DNA of 64,000 nucleotides from Tahibacter soli (lineage in GTDB: Bacteria > Pseudomonadota > Gammaproteobacteria > Xanthomonadales > Rhodanobacteraceae): the NCBI RefSeq assembly GCF_025717065.2, contig NZ_JAOVZO020000018.1:868001-932000 (forward strand), in the 5' to 3' direction. The position numbers were made by a program, and so were the translations under genes. Each line of letters opens with the position of its first letter. The first letter of the stretch is position 1. Positions 20,761 through 30,500 of this stretch are shown one piece after another. Under the pieces are notes generated by a model. The model was not told the origin of the DNA. It worked only from the letters and a program-made list of their open reading frames with translations, and made no database searches.

Positions 20761-22728
20761 TCAGCGGTCGCTCTTATGCGACTTCGCGTCGCGCTCGACC
20801 GGTTTGCCGGCGGGCTCCGCGCCGTTCGGCACGGTCGCGACGACGCGCGGCAGCGCCAGTTCGCGTCCGAGCAAATTCAGCACGAGCGCGCTCGGACTGC
20901 CACTCGCATCGCGAGCGACACGCAACTCGATTTCGCCGTCCGCCGTCGCGAAGCGGTCCGGCGCGTACGCGATCATCGCGCGCGCGGCCGAGCCCGTCAG
21001 CTGAAAGTACACATTGCCATTCGTACAGGAAAGCCGCGCAACGAGCCCCGCGTCAGCGTACTCGCCGCATTGCGCGGCGAGCTGCGTGGCGTCGACGGGA
21101 TAGGCCGTTCGTTCGACCTGCGGCGCGCGGTCCGACAAGCGCCGTGCCGGCACGTTGATGCCGCGCTCGGTCCAGCGCAGCGCATCGACGCGACGCTTTT
21201 CGCCGCGTTCGAACATGATCTGGATCGATGCGTCGGCCGTTGCAAAAGCGTCTTCGCCGCCGGCGATCAGCGGCACGGCGAGTTGTCCTGCGACCTGCGC
21301 GCTCAGCGCCCCGTCGCGCGAGCGGATAACGACTTCGCGTCCCGGCTCGAAAGCGTACATGCCGGTGTAGTCGGCGAGCGCGGCCGTCGCGGTCGCCGGC
21401 CCCGCGAACGGCGCCGCTGGCACGCCCTGCCCCGCGAGCATGGCGAGACCGAACCGGCTGACATCCGCGGCGCTGCCGGCGAGCAGCACCAGCCCTTGCT
21501 GGCGATCGGCACGGAAGCCGATGAAGCTCGCATGGCCGCCGCTTTCGCCGCGCTGCCAGACGATCGGCCAGCTTTGCCCGCCGGCGTCGACGAACGACAG
21601 GCGCCAGCCGAGTCCGCGTGCCGCGTCGTCGTCGTGCGGCTGACGCGCGAGCAGCAACGCGTTGCGCAACGGCGTCGAGTCGGGTCGGAGCATGGCCTTG
21701 AGCAAGGCGAGTTGGTCGCGCGCGTTCGAGCGCAGCCCGCCGGCGCCCGCGAGAGCGCCGTAGTGCAACGGGCCGACCGCGACGCCGCCGGCATGGCCGG
21801 GCGCGAGCGACGTGTCGTCGCCTTCGGTCGACGCGAGCCCGAGCGGTACCAGCACGCGTTCGCGCAGTGCGGTCGCGTAGCCGCCACCGTGCGCGCGTCC
21901 GAGCGCCCAGCCGAGCAGGCCGTCCGCGAGCAGCGAGTCGCCGCTGCCGGCCGGCCATTGCGCCGGTCGATAGGTCGCGAGAAACGCCAGCAGCTCAGCT
22001 TCGTCGTAGTCGCGCAGCGCGTCGCGCGGGTCGCGCGGAAACAGATTCGCCGGCAGCGCGGGCAGACCGGAGCGACCGCTGGCGAGTTCGGCGAGCGTAA
22101 TCGCGCAGACGCGCGCGTCCGCGCAGCCGGCGCCGGCCGGCAGGAAAGCCGAAACCGGATCCGACAGCCGTACCTTGCCGGTCGCGGCGAGATCGGCGAG
22201 CAGGATGCCGGTGTACGCCGCGGTAACGCCGCCGAGCTGGAAACGGGTCGCATCGTCCGGCGCCGGGTCGTCCGCATTCTGCAGATGTCCAAAACGCGCG
22301 ATCGTGACGTCGGAGCCGACGACGCTCGCCGCGATCACCGATTGCCACACGCGTGCTTCGACGCCCCGCTCGAACACGTCGCGGGCGAGTATGCCGATCG
22401 GCGGCGACTCCGCTTCACCGGTCGGTACCGACGCGGGCTTAGGCGTCTGCGTCGACAAAGCCTCGGATTTTTCAACGGTCGACGCTGCGCCGACCGGCGG
22501 GGCCGCAGGTGCGGCGGCAGGTTGCGCCGCAGCGGGCTCGGGCTCTACGGCCGGCGTAGCGGTTGCCGGCAACGCCGCGTCGGGCAACGGTGCGGGCGGT
22601 CCGACGAATTCGGTCGCCGCGCCCTCCGGCTTCACGGCGTCGGGAGTGACGCCTTGTGCGTCCTGCGCGGGCGAGCGCGCAGCAACGAGCGCCAGCATGG
22701 CGATCAGGATGGGAGGAAGAATACGCAT
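20761..22728 (-). CDS. Beta-lactamase-fold (serine hydrolase-like) secreted protein, catalytic motif lost
   Basis: This 655-residue protein has a signal peptide (residues 1-22), an Ala/Pro-rich linker (about residues 40-105), a domain of the class C beta-lactamase/esterase family (about 115-460) and a C-terminal lipocalin-like beta region. Family landmarks are visible ([35 protein letters not shown]). The catalytic SxxK, expected in F-x-I-G-S-x-x-K, reads [11 protein letters not shown], with Gly167 and Ala170 in place of Ser and Lys. It is therefore probably not a hydrolase by the usual mechanism. The shorter start was chosen because the signal peptide begins there. It lies 21 bases upstream-to-downstream of pdxJ territory on the same strand. 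Confidence 0.75.
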   Translation of the reverse strand: MRILPPILIAMLALVAARSPAQDAQGVTPDAVKPEGAATEFVGPPAPLPDAALPATATPAVEPEPAAAQPAAAPAAPPVGAASTVEKSEALSTQTPKPASVPTGEAESPPIGILARDVFERGVEARVWQSVIAASVVGSDVTIARFGHLQNADDPAPDDATRFQLGGVTAAYTGILLADLAATGKVRLSDPVSAFLPAGAGCADARVCAITLAELASGRSGLPALPANLFPRDPRDALRDYDEAELLAFLATYRPAQWPAGSGDSLLADGLLGWALGRAHGGGYATALRERVLVPLGLASTEGDDTSLAPGHAGGVAVGPLHYGALAGAGGLRSNARDQLALLKAMLRPDSTPLRNALLLARQPHDDDAARGLGWRLSFVDAGGQSWPIVWQRGESGGHASFIGFRADRQQGLVLLAGSAADVSRFGLAMLAGQGVPAAPFAGPATATAALADYTGMYAFEPGREVVIRSRDGALSAQVAGQLAVPLIAGGEDAFATADASIQIMFERGEKRRVDALRWTERGINVPARRLSDRAPQVERTAYPVDATQLAAQCGEYADAGLVARLSCTNGNVYFQLTGSAARAMIAYAPDRFATADGEIELRVARDASGSPSALVLNLLGRELALPRVVATVPNGAEPAGKPVERDAKSHKSDR

Positions 22729-22879
22729 CGGGCCGCAAGCATAACGCCCGCGCCCCGCCGCGTTGAAGAAAGGAGCCACTTCCGTGTGGCGTGCACCTGT
22801 GGAGGGAGCGACGTTTTAGAGCACCCGCTCCCGGCCGAGTTCCATACGAACCTGAACGGCAGGTTCGACGCGCAACTCG

Positions 22880-23842
22880 TCAGCGGCAGTCCTGCGGCGT
22901 TTCGCGCCACACGACCGGCTCCCAGTAGCTGCCGTCGGTCCAACCGCTGCGCGCGTCGGGATTGAGCTTCGCGGCGAGGTAGTACGTCGTGTTCGGCGCG
23001 ACGGTGACGGTCAGCGTCTTGTTCGCATGGCGCTCGCGCTGGCGGCTGTTGAACGACAGCTGCTTCGGATCGATCAACTCGGCGATGTTGAGCTCGTGCG
23101 TGCCGGCGGGAACCTTGTACTGGTGCGCGCCGGTCGGTCCCGGCAGGCGGCCGTCGACGGACAGCAGACGCATGCCGTACAGCTTGTCCTGGCGCGGCGC
23201 GACGTCGAAAACGTTGAGATAGCCGCAGCCGTCGGCGGTCGAGCCGGCGTTCTCGTCACGCGGCGCACGCGCCGGGCGCAACGCACCGCTGCCCGTGTCG
23301 GCGACGAGTTCGTCGCGACCGACCTTCAGATGAATCGGCGGCAGCGTCACGCTCGCGAGCGGCGCGCTCACGGCGAGCGGCTTGCCGTCGCGTACGAGTG
23401 CGAACTCGAGCTTCGTGCCGTCGGGCAGCGCGTCGACCGAGCTGCGCAGCGTACGCGCGGCCAGCGCGTGACCGTTCGCATCGGCGCCGAGGTTCGCGAG
23501 CGGGACGCCGTTGACCGCCGTGACGACGTCGCCGGCTCGCACGCCCATGCGTTGCGCGGTGCTGCGCGGCGTCACGCCGAGTACGCGAAGGCCGTCCTTC
23601 GCGCGTTCGGCCGACGCGCTGTCGACGAGCAGGCCGAGGTTGGTCACGCGCTGCGCGGGTTCGTCGAGCGTGAACGCGATCTCGTCGCTCGCGGTACCCG
23701 CGAACGCGCCGGATTCGATCATGCGTACCAGCACGAGCTGCACTTCTTCGCGCACGCGCTGTTCGACCTCGGGCGACTGCGCATTCGCGGCTGCCGGCAA
23801 GGTGGCGGCGATCAGCATGGCTAGAGGGCGGAAGTTGAACAT
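22880..23842 (-). CDS. Secreted PDZ-domain protein of the ECF sigma operon
   Basis: This 320-residue protein has a signal peptide ending AANAQ, a PDZ domain (about residues 70-155; GVTPRSTAQRMGVRAGDVVTA) and a C-terminal beta domain with VPAGTHELNI and TVTVAPNTTYYLAAKL, which resembles PEGA or YccT-like surface domains. There is no protease domain. Two starts are possible: the ATG at 23842 with GGAG 8 bases upstream, or the ATG at 23854 that shares its A with the upstream stop (TGATG), adding four residues. Either way it is coupled to the anti-sigma gene. It may sense envelope state for the sigma factor; this is inference. Confidence 0.7.
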   Translation of the reverse strand: MFNFRPLAMLIAATLPAAANAQSPEVEQRVREEVQLVLVRMIESGAFAGTASDEIAFTLDEPAQRVTNLGLLVDSASAERAKDGLRVLGVTPRSTAQRMGVRAGDVVTAVNGVPLANLGADANGHALAARTLRSSVDALPDGTKLEFALVRDGKPLAVSAPLASVTLPPIHLKVGRDELVADTGSGALRPARAPRDENAGSTADGCGYLNVFDVAPRQDKLYGMRLLSVDGRLPGPTGAHQYKVPAGTHELNIAELIDPKQLSFNSRQRERHANKTLTVTVAPNTTYYLAAKLNPDARSGWTDGSYWEPVVWRETPQDCR

Positions 23843-23853
23843 GGGGTTCTCCA

Positions 23854-24294
23854 TCAAATCCGAGTCAGTCGGCCGCCGGCGGTGTGCACGGCGATCAGGC
23901 TGCTCAACAAATCATTGCGCGCCTGCCACAGCGGCGCGATTTCGGCGTCGGCGCCGCCGCGGTCGTACGCGGCCTGCAGTGCGGTTTCGATCGCGCGCAG
24001 CTCCACTTCGCTCTCGATCGGCGCCGCGCCGTTGGCCGACAGGTCCGCGAGCTCGACTTCGAGCGCCCGCGACTGGCGCTGCAGCGCGGCGAGCGCATCG
24101 TCGATCGGCTGCGGCCCGCGCAGCTGCGGCACCGCGATCGCGAGGAGCGCGATGCCGGCGGCCAGCGCCGTGCCGAACAGCGCGCGTCGCCGGCTGCGCC
24201 GGCGGCCTTCGTACGCCGCCGCGATGCGCGGCCACAGGTCGGCCGGCGGATCGAACTCCGGCAGGTCGTCGAGGTTCAGCGATTTCAGACTCAT
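23854..24294 (-). CDS. Probable membrane anti-sigma factor
   Basis: This 146-residue protein has a cytoplasmic N-terminus of about 45 residues (LDDLPEFDPPADLWPRIAAAYEG), one membrane helix (LFGTALAAGIALLAIAVPQL) and a helical periplasmic tail. The start ATG overlaps the sigma factor stop (ATGA), and its own stop overlaps a start of the PDZ gene (TGATG). The topology and tight coupling to an ECF sigma gene are typical of anti-sigma factors. It has no ZAS zinc motif (HxxxCxxC), so it is an atypical or different class, and the call rests on context. Confidence 0.65.
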   Translation of the reverse strand: MSLKSLNLDDLPEFDPPADLWPRIAAAYEGRRRSRRRALFGTALAAGIALLAIAVPQLRGPQPIDDALAALQRQSRALEVELADLSANGAAPIESEVELRAIETALQAAYDRGGADAEIAPLWQARNDLLSSLIAVHTAGGRLTRI

Positions 24295-24890
24295 TTCGGA
24301 CTCGCGCATTGGCCCAGCTCCATCGCGTCGGTGCGGTCGCTCAGCCAGTCGTGCAGGCGGCGCAGGGAACGCGACAAAATAGACTTCGAATAACTTTCGG
24401 TCTGCCCGAACAGGTCCGCCAGTTCCTTGTGCGTATACCCTTCGAGTTCGTGCAGTACCAATACCAGACGCGCTCGTGGCGGCAGACGTTGCAACAGCGC
24501 CATCGCGTCGTGCGAATCGTCCGGCGTCGTCACGCTCATTTCCGCAATGTTCGCGAACAGCCTTTCCGGATCTTCGGAGTCGACGTATCGCTGCGCGCGC
24601 AACTGGTCGATCGCCGCATTCACCGTCAGGCGCTTGAGCCACGCGCCGAAAGGCGCATCGCCGCGATAGCTCTTGATGGCGTCCATCATTTTCAGAAACA
24701 CGTCCTGGACGACGTCTTCCGCCGCGGCGGCGTTGCCGAGGATGCGCATCGCCAGCGTATAGCAGGCGCGCGAATACGTCGTGTAGATCGCCGCGTGCGC
24801 CCGCATGTCGCCACGCCGCGCCCTCGTCAGCGTCACGGTGTCGGTTTCGCGGGCAAAGCCCGTCGCGTTTTCTTTCGGACCGGTTGTCAT
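24291..24890 (-). CDS. ECF-type RNA polymerase sigma factor
   Basis: This 199-residue protein has sigma region 2 (ILGNAAAAEDVVQDVFLKM, about residues 50-70) and region 4 (LPPRARLVLVLHELEGYTHKELADLFGQTESYSKSILSRSL, given here only by its pattern at about residues 135-180). It lacks regions 1 and 3, as in ECF factors. It is the first of three overlapping genes (sigma, anti-sigma, secreted PDZ protein). No clear ribosome binding site precedes the ATG, and a TATAAC sequence ends 2 bases before it, so the start may be further downstream or the mRNA may be leaderless. Confidence 0.88.
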   Translation of the reverse strand: MTTGPKENATGFARETDTVTLTRARRGDMRAHAAIYTTYSRACYTLAMRILGNAAAAEDVVQDVFLKMMDAIKSYRGDAPFGAWLKRLTVNAAIDQLRAQRYVDSEDPERLFANIAEMSVTTPDDSHDAMALLQRLPPRARLVLVLHELEGYTHKELADLFGQTESYSKSILSRSLRRLHDWLSDRTDAMELGQCASPK

Positions 24891-24934
24891 GCGTTATACC
24901 GGACGACCGTCGGGCCGCAACCGTCGCAGCGGAT

Positions 24935-26629
24935 TCATCCGCGATTTTGCCGTTGCACCCGGATTTCGAGAATACGCGCCCGTTCGACGAAAAATTGCGC
25001 CTGACCGGTGTCACGCGCCACGGTCAGCGTAACGCCGCTCGCGTCGGCGCCGGCGATGCGGCCTTCGATTTCCTTGCCGCCCGAGGTGATCAGCAGCACG
25101 CGCGCGCCGACATGCGCGGCGAGGCCCTCGAATGCGACGACCGTGAACGTGCGCTGCGGCTCCGGCTTTTCGGCGGGCGGCTCGAGACGGTCGACGCCGG
25201 GTCCCTGCCAGACGAGCGCGGCGGTCGACCCCGGCGGCGGTGCGGGGCCGGACGCGCGCCCGGCGACGCGCGGGTCGGCCGGCGGCGGATTCACGCGCAG
25301 CGTCGGGACAGTGCTCGTCTGCGGCTCCGCAGCAACGGGTTCCGGTGCGCGCGCAGGCGCAACGGGTTTCGGCGCGAACACCGGCGCGCTCGCGCGAGGC
25401 GGCGCGCCGACGGGCCGGGGCGGCTCCGGTGTGGCGGCAACCGGCCTGGTCGGCTCCGGCGCCGCGGCGACCGGTTTTGGCGCGACCGCGACCGGCGCCG
25501 CCTCGACGGTCGGCGGCGGCGCCTGGACGATTGCGTTGCCGGCCGGGGCGGCGGGCTTCGGTTCGGGTTCGGCGAGCGGGTCGTGCACGAGCGCGGCGTC
25601 GATGCCGGCGAGCGCCTCGGCCGGTTGCGGATCGGCGAGGAAGTACAGTTTGAACAGGACGGGCGGCGAATTGTTGTGGCGTGCCGTCAGGTTGAGCCAG
25701 CGCAGCACTTCCTCCGGATCGAGCGACGCGTACTGCGACGGCGCGACGCTCGCATTCGGAAGGCTCAGCAGCTGCAGGCTGCCGCTGCCGGCGAGCAGTT
25801 GCCGATACAGTGCGACGACGGCTTCGGACGGAACGATGCGGCGTGCTTTGAGAAACTCCTGCAGCGCCGCGACGTGCTGGTCGACGAACGCTTCCGGCGT
25901 CAGCCCGAGCTGCTGCGCGCAGAAGCGGTTGCGGCGCGCGAGATAGCCCAGGTCGCGGTAGTCGATCGTCAGCTGCGCGGCGCGCAGCGCGTCGCGCGCG
26001 CCGGCCTGCGTGAGCGCCGCCGGCGAGAAGCCGTTCACGTCGGCATGCGCTTTCACCGCGGCGAAGCCGGGATTCGATGCACCGACGCCGAACGACAGCG
26101 TGCGCGCCGCGGCGTCGTAGCGGTAGTCGAGGTCGATGTCGGGCAACGCGGGCGCGAGACCCATCGCCTGATAGTCGGTCGTGGACAGCCGCGTGACGAC
26201 GCCGCAGCCGAGCGTTTCGAACGGCACCATCGAAACCCGACCGAGCCACGCGGTGGAGCCCGCGGTGCCGAACAGTTCGAACGCCGGCAGCTTCGCGCCG
26301 ATCAGGCGTACGCCGAGCTTGTCGGGTACGTCGGTGTCTCGCGTGACCGCGCGCAGCAGCAATGCGAAGGCGCCGCGCGCGCGCAGCTCGACCTCGCGCG
26401 CCTCGATCTGGCCGAGCGCCAGCGCGGGTTTCGGTGCGAAGCGTACGCCGGAAAGCGTCAGCAGGCCGTCGAAATCGGCGCTCGCCGATGCAAACGTCAA
26501 CGTGCCCCAGGGCGCAACGCGTTGCACGAGCTCGGCCGCCTGCTGCTGCGCCGCCGCCCACAACGCGAGCTTGCCGCCGGCGGCGAACAGCACGCCGGCC
26601 AGCAGCAGATTGCGTACCAGCTTCCACAT
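24935..26629 (-). CDS. Membrane-anchored protein of unknown function with Pro/Ala linker
   Basis: I do not recognise this 564-residue protein. It has one N-terminal membrane anchor (LLLAGVLFAAGGKLALWAAA), then a periplasmic domain of about 320 residues with AsmA/DUF945-like features (a graded beta pattern near GLLTLSGVRFAP and DIDLDYRYDAAARTLSFG), then about 130 residues of low-complexity Pro/Ala/Val/Glu. A compact C-terminal domain of about 85 residues (ARVLLITSGGKEIEGRIAG) has the alternating pattern of a small beta barrel. The start was set at the ATG beginning the anchor. It lies behind the phosphopantetheinyl transferase on the same strand, 134 bases away. Confidence 0.6.
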   Translation of the reverse strand: MWKLVRNLLLAGVLFAAGGKLALWAAAQQQAAELVQRVAPWGTLTFASASADFDGLLTLSGVRFAPKPALALGQIEAREVELRARGAFALLLRAVTRDTDVPDKLGVRLIGAKLPAFELFGTAGSTAWLGRVSMVPFETLGCGVVTRLSTTDYQAMGLAPALPDIDLDYRYDAAARTLSFGVGASNPGFAAVKAHADVNGFSPAALTQAGARDALRAAQLTIDYRDLGYLARRNRFCAQQLGLTPEAFVDQHVAALQEFLKARRIVPSEAVVALYRQLLAGSGSLQLLSLPNASVAPSQYASLDPEEVLRWLNLTARHNNSPPVLFKLYFLADPQPAEALAGIDAALVHDPLAEPEPKPAAPAGNAIVQAPPPTVEAAPVAVAPKPVAAAPEPTRPVAATPEPPRPVGAPPRASAPVFAPKPVAPARAPEPVAAEPQTSTVPTLRVNPPPADPRVAGRASGPAPPPGSTAALVWQGPGVDRLEPPAEKPEPQRTFTVVAFEGLAAHVGARVLLITSGGKEIEGRIAGADASGVTLTVARDTGQAQFFVERARILEIRVQRQNRG

Positions 26630-26763
26630 GTTGGAAGTCCGCCCCTCGTCTCGGAGCCGAAACTTAGCCCGACCGCCGCACCGCGACAACTGGCGAAACG
26701 TCCCGTTCGTCCGGATTGCGCGAAAGTTCGCAATTCCGCGAGGTTTCGTGTCACCGCGACGAC

Positions 26764-27453
26764 TTATTCGACGCGAAACGCCTCGATCCGCCGCGCGGCG
26801 CCGCGCCAGGCGACCGCACCGACGAGCGCCGGTAGCGGTCGCAATGCGCGCACCTGCCAGGCGTCGGCCGGCGCCGCGGGCGCGTCGATCGCCGCGAGCG
26901 CGCCGACGCCGTCGGCGCTGATCGCGAACCGCAGCCGGTCCAGGCCGAACGCGATGCCGCGGCCGGTCGCCTTGAGCACCGCCTCTTTCGCGGTCCATAA
27001 GTCGACAAATGCCTTTTGCACGGTGTCGGACGGCTGCGCGGCGACGTAGTCGGCCTCGTCGGGGCAGAAATAGCGCCGCGCAAGCGCCACGTACGGCCGC
27101 TCCCGCCCGCCGACCGGCTCGACGTCGACGCCGACCGCAACGCCGTCGGCGATCGCGAGGATCGCCGCATCCGCGCAGTGCGTCAGGTTGAACTCCAGCC
27201 GTTCGAAACCCGTCCGGCCAGGTTCGCGCAGCGCCGGCTTGCCGTGATCGCCGCGCAGGAAATCGCCGGGTTCAAGCTCGCGACCGACGTAACGGCCGAG
27301 CGTGTCGCACAGGAACGCATTCGCGCGCGCGGTCGCCGCCTGCGCCGCGGCCGGCCCGCCGGTGCCGGCGAGCGGCAGCAGCCACAGGTGCACGGCGTCG
27401 GCGGCGAGCGGCTGCGGCGCGCGCGCGGATCTGAAGATCGGCGATTCGGACAT
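26764..27453 (-). CDS. 4'-phosphopantetheinyl transferase (Sfp/AcpT type)
   Basis: This enzyme moves the phosphopantetheine arm of CoA onto carrier proteins. The 229-residue length, the metal-binding motif GVDVE and the motif WTAKEAVLKATGRG (about 60 residues later) define the Sfp/Gsp superfamily. The partner could be fatty acid ACP or a specialised carrier; no carrier protein or NRPS/PKS gene is in the window. The start was set at MSESPIF; a longer frame adds 19 poorly conserved residues. Confidence 0.88.
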   Translation of the reverse strand: MSESPIFRSARAPQPLAADAVHLWLLPLAGTGGPAAAQAATARANAFLCDTLGRYVGRELEPGDFLRGDHGKPALREPGRTGFERLEFNLTHCADAAILAIADGVAVGVDVEPVGGRERPYVALARRYFCPDEADYVAAQPSDTVQKAFVDLWTAKEAVLKATGRGIAFGLDRLRFAISADGVGALAAIDAPAAPADAWQVRALRPLPALVGAVAWRGAARRIEAFRVE

Positions 27454-27539
27454 GCCGCCATGCTTGGGGCGCCGCACGCGCCGCGTCAAGCCGGCCGCGT
27501 GCGGTAGCATGGCGCACGCAAGACGCGGGAGGCCGATGC

Positions 27540-30500
27540 GTGATCGCAGGTTGGGTGTTGCTGCTGGTGTCGCTGTCTTACGTCGCGCTGCTGTTCGCGG
27601 TGGCGTACTTCGGCGACTCGCGCCCGTTGTACCCGTCGCGCTCGTCGCTGCGCCCGCACGTCTACAGCTTGTCGCTGGCCGTGTACTGCTCGTCGTGGAC
27701 GTTCTACGGCGCCGTCGGCAGCGCGGCGCAGGACATGCTCTCGTACCTGCCGATCTATCTCGGCCCCGTGCTGCTGTTCGTGTTCGGCACGGGCATGCTC
27801 GAGCGGCTCACGCGCGTGGCGAAGGCGAACAACATCACGTCGATCGCCGACTTCGTCGGCTCGCGCTTCGGCAAATCGCATGCGCTGGCGGCGCTGGTCA
27901 CGATCATCGCCGTGACGGCCGCGGTGCCGTACATCGCGCTGCAGTTCAAAGCCGTCGCGCTGTCGATCGACGTTCTGAGCCGCGGCGCCGTGACGCACGA
28001 GCGCGTCGACATCTGGAACGACTCCGCGCTGTACGTCGCGCTGCTGCTCGCGCTGTTCGCGACGCTGTTCGGCACGCGCCGCATCGACGCGACCGAGCAT
28101 CACCACGGCATGATGCTGGCGATCGCGGTCGAATCGGTGGTCAAGCTGGTCGCGTTCGTCGCGGTCGCGATGTACGCGCAGAGCCTGCCCGACGTCGCCG
28201 ACGCCGGCATGGGCAAGCTCGTCGAAGAACTCGCCGATTCCGGCCTGCCGCCGGGCTTCGTCGCGCAGACGATGCTCGCGTTCACCGCGATGTTCTGCCT
28301 GCCGCGCCAGTTCCACGTGGGCGTCGTCGAATGCGAGGACGTGCGCGACCTGCGCCACGCGCGCTGGATGTTCCCGACGTACCTCCTCATCATCTGCGCG
28401 CTGGTGCCGCCGATCGTCACGGCCGGCACCAAGGCCGCCGGCGGCACGACGCTGTCGCCGGACGCGTGGCTGTTGTGGCTGCCGCTTGCGAGCGGCGAAA
28501 ACTGGCTCGCGGTGCTCGCGTACATCGGCGGCTTTTCGGCCGCGACCGGCATGGTCATCGTCGCGTCGGTCGCGCTCGCGACGATGATCTCGAACGATCT
28601 CGTGATGCCGGCGCTCCTGCGCGTGCGCTCGCTGCGGCTCGAACAGCGCCATGACCTTTCCGCGATCGTGCTCGGCGTGCGCCGCGTCGCGATCCTGCTG
28701 CTCGCGCTGCTGGCGTTCGCGTACTACCGCGCGATTTCCCAAGGCCAGGCGCTCGCGTCGATCGGCCTGCTCGCGTTCGCCGCGGTCGCGCAGTTCGCGC
28801 CGGCGATCGTCATCGCGCTGTACTGGCGCAGCGCGAGCCGCGTCGGCATTCTCGCCGGCCTCGCGATCGGTTTCGTCACCTGGATCTACACGCTGCTCTT
28901 GCCGAGCATGGCGACGGCCGGCTGGCTCGACGACGGCTGGCTGCTGCACGGCCCGTTCGGCATCGCCTGGCTCAAACCGCAGGCGCTGTTTCACCTGACG
29001 GGCTGGCACCCGGTCACGCACGGCACGTTCTGGTCGATCCTCGGCAACGTGCTGTGCTGCGTGCTCTTGTCGCTGCGCTACCGGCCGAGCATGGAAGAGC
29101 GCCTGCGCGCCGCGACGTTCCTGGATCTGACGAGCGAGCGCGGCGCCGCCGGCGCCGGCGAATGGCGCGGTCGCGTCAGCGTCGGCGATCTGCGCGCGAT
29201 CGCCGGCCGCATCCTGGGCGACCGCGCGGCCGTGCGCGCGTTCGACGAGTACGCGACCACGTCGGGCAAGCCGCTGCAGGATTCGCACGCGGCCGACCGG
29301 CCGCTGCTGCAATACACCGAACGCGTGCTGGCCGGCGCGATCGGCGCGGCGTCGGCCCGGCGCATGCTGACGACGGCGCTGCGCGGCACGGGCCTCGATT
29401 TCAGCGAAGCGGTGGCGCTGCTCGACGAGGCGTCGCAGGAGCTGCGCTTCAACCGCGAGCTTCTGTCCACGACGATGGAAAACATCTCGCAGGGCATCAG
29501 CGTCGTCGACGCCGACATGCGCCTGGTCGCGTGGAATCGTCGCTATATGGAAATGTTCGGTTATCCCGACGGCATGGTCTACGTCGGCCGCTCGATCGCC
29601 GACCTGATCCGCTACAACGCCGAACGCGGCGAATGCGGACCCGGGCGCGTCGAGGATCACGTGCGCAAGCGCCTGTACCACATGCGCGTCGGCACGTCGC
29701 ACGTGCACCAGCGCGTGCGCGCCGACGGTTCGGTGATCGAGATGCGCGGGCAGTCGCTGCCGGGCGGCGGCTTCGTCACGACGTTCACCGACGTCACCGA
29801 CTACAAGCGCGCCGAGCGCGCGCTGATGGTCGCGAACGAAACGCTCGAGCAGCGCGTCGCCCAGCGCACCGCGCAGCTGTCCGCCGCGCTCGTCGCGCAG
29901 GAGCGCGCGAAGTTCGAGGCCGAGGCGGCGAACCAGTCGAAGACGCGCTTTCTCGCCGCCGCGAGCCACGATCTGCTGCAGCCGCTCAACGCCGCGCGGC
30001 TGTTCACGTCCGCGCTGTCGCACCAGCCGAATCTCGACGCCGAATCCACGCGGCTCGCCGAACGCATCGACACCGCTTTCAAGGCCGCCGAAACCCTGCT
30101 CGACGCGCTGCTCGAAGCCTCGCGGCTCGACGCAGGCAAATACCGCCCCGACATCGCGAACGTCGCCTACGCCGACGTCGTCGAGCCGATCAAGCAGCAG
30201 TTTTCCGTCGTCGCCGAACGCCGCGGCATCAGGTTGACGGTGCACGGCTGCCGCCTCGTCGTGCGCAGCGACGCGCACCTGTTGCAGCGCATCCTGCAGA
30301 ACTTCGTGTCGAACGCGCTGCGCTACACGCGCCAGGGGCGCGTGGTCGTCGGCGTGCGCCGGCGCGGCGACGACGCGCTGCTCGAGGTGTGGGACACGGG
30401 TCCTGGCATTCCGCCGGAACAGCAGAAGCGCATCTTCGACGAGTTCCAGCGCTTCGACCAGGCGTCGCCGTGGGGCGAGCAGGGTCTCGGCCTCGGCCTT

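Noticed and set aside
22800-22840. GGGAGC...GCTCCC repeat downstream of the PDZ gene
   Set aside because: Only a 6-bp stem with a long loop and no T-tract; too weak to call as terminator or repeat.
24893-24898. TATAAC as -10 box of the ECF sigma gene
   Set aside because: It ends 2 bases before the annotated ATG, which would put the transcript start inside the gene. It is valid only if translation starts further downstream.
28309-28324. TTCCACGTGG inside crbS resembling parS
   Set aside because: The right half (GGGCGT) does not match and the site is far from the others; it fits ordinary coding sequence.
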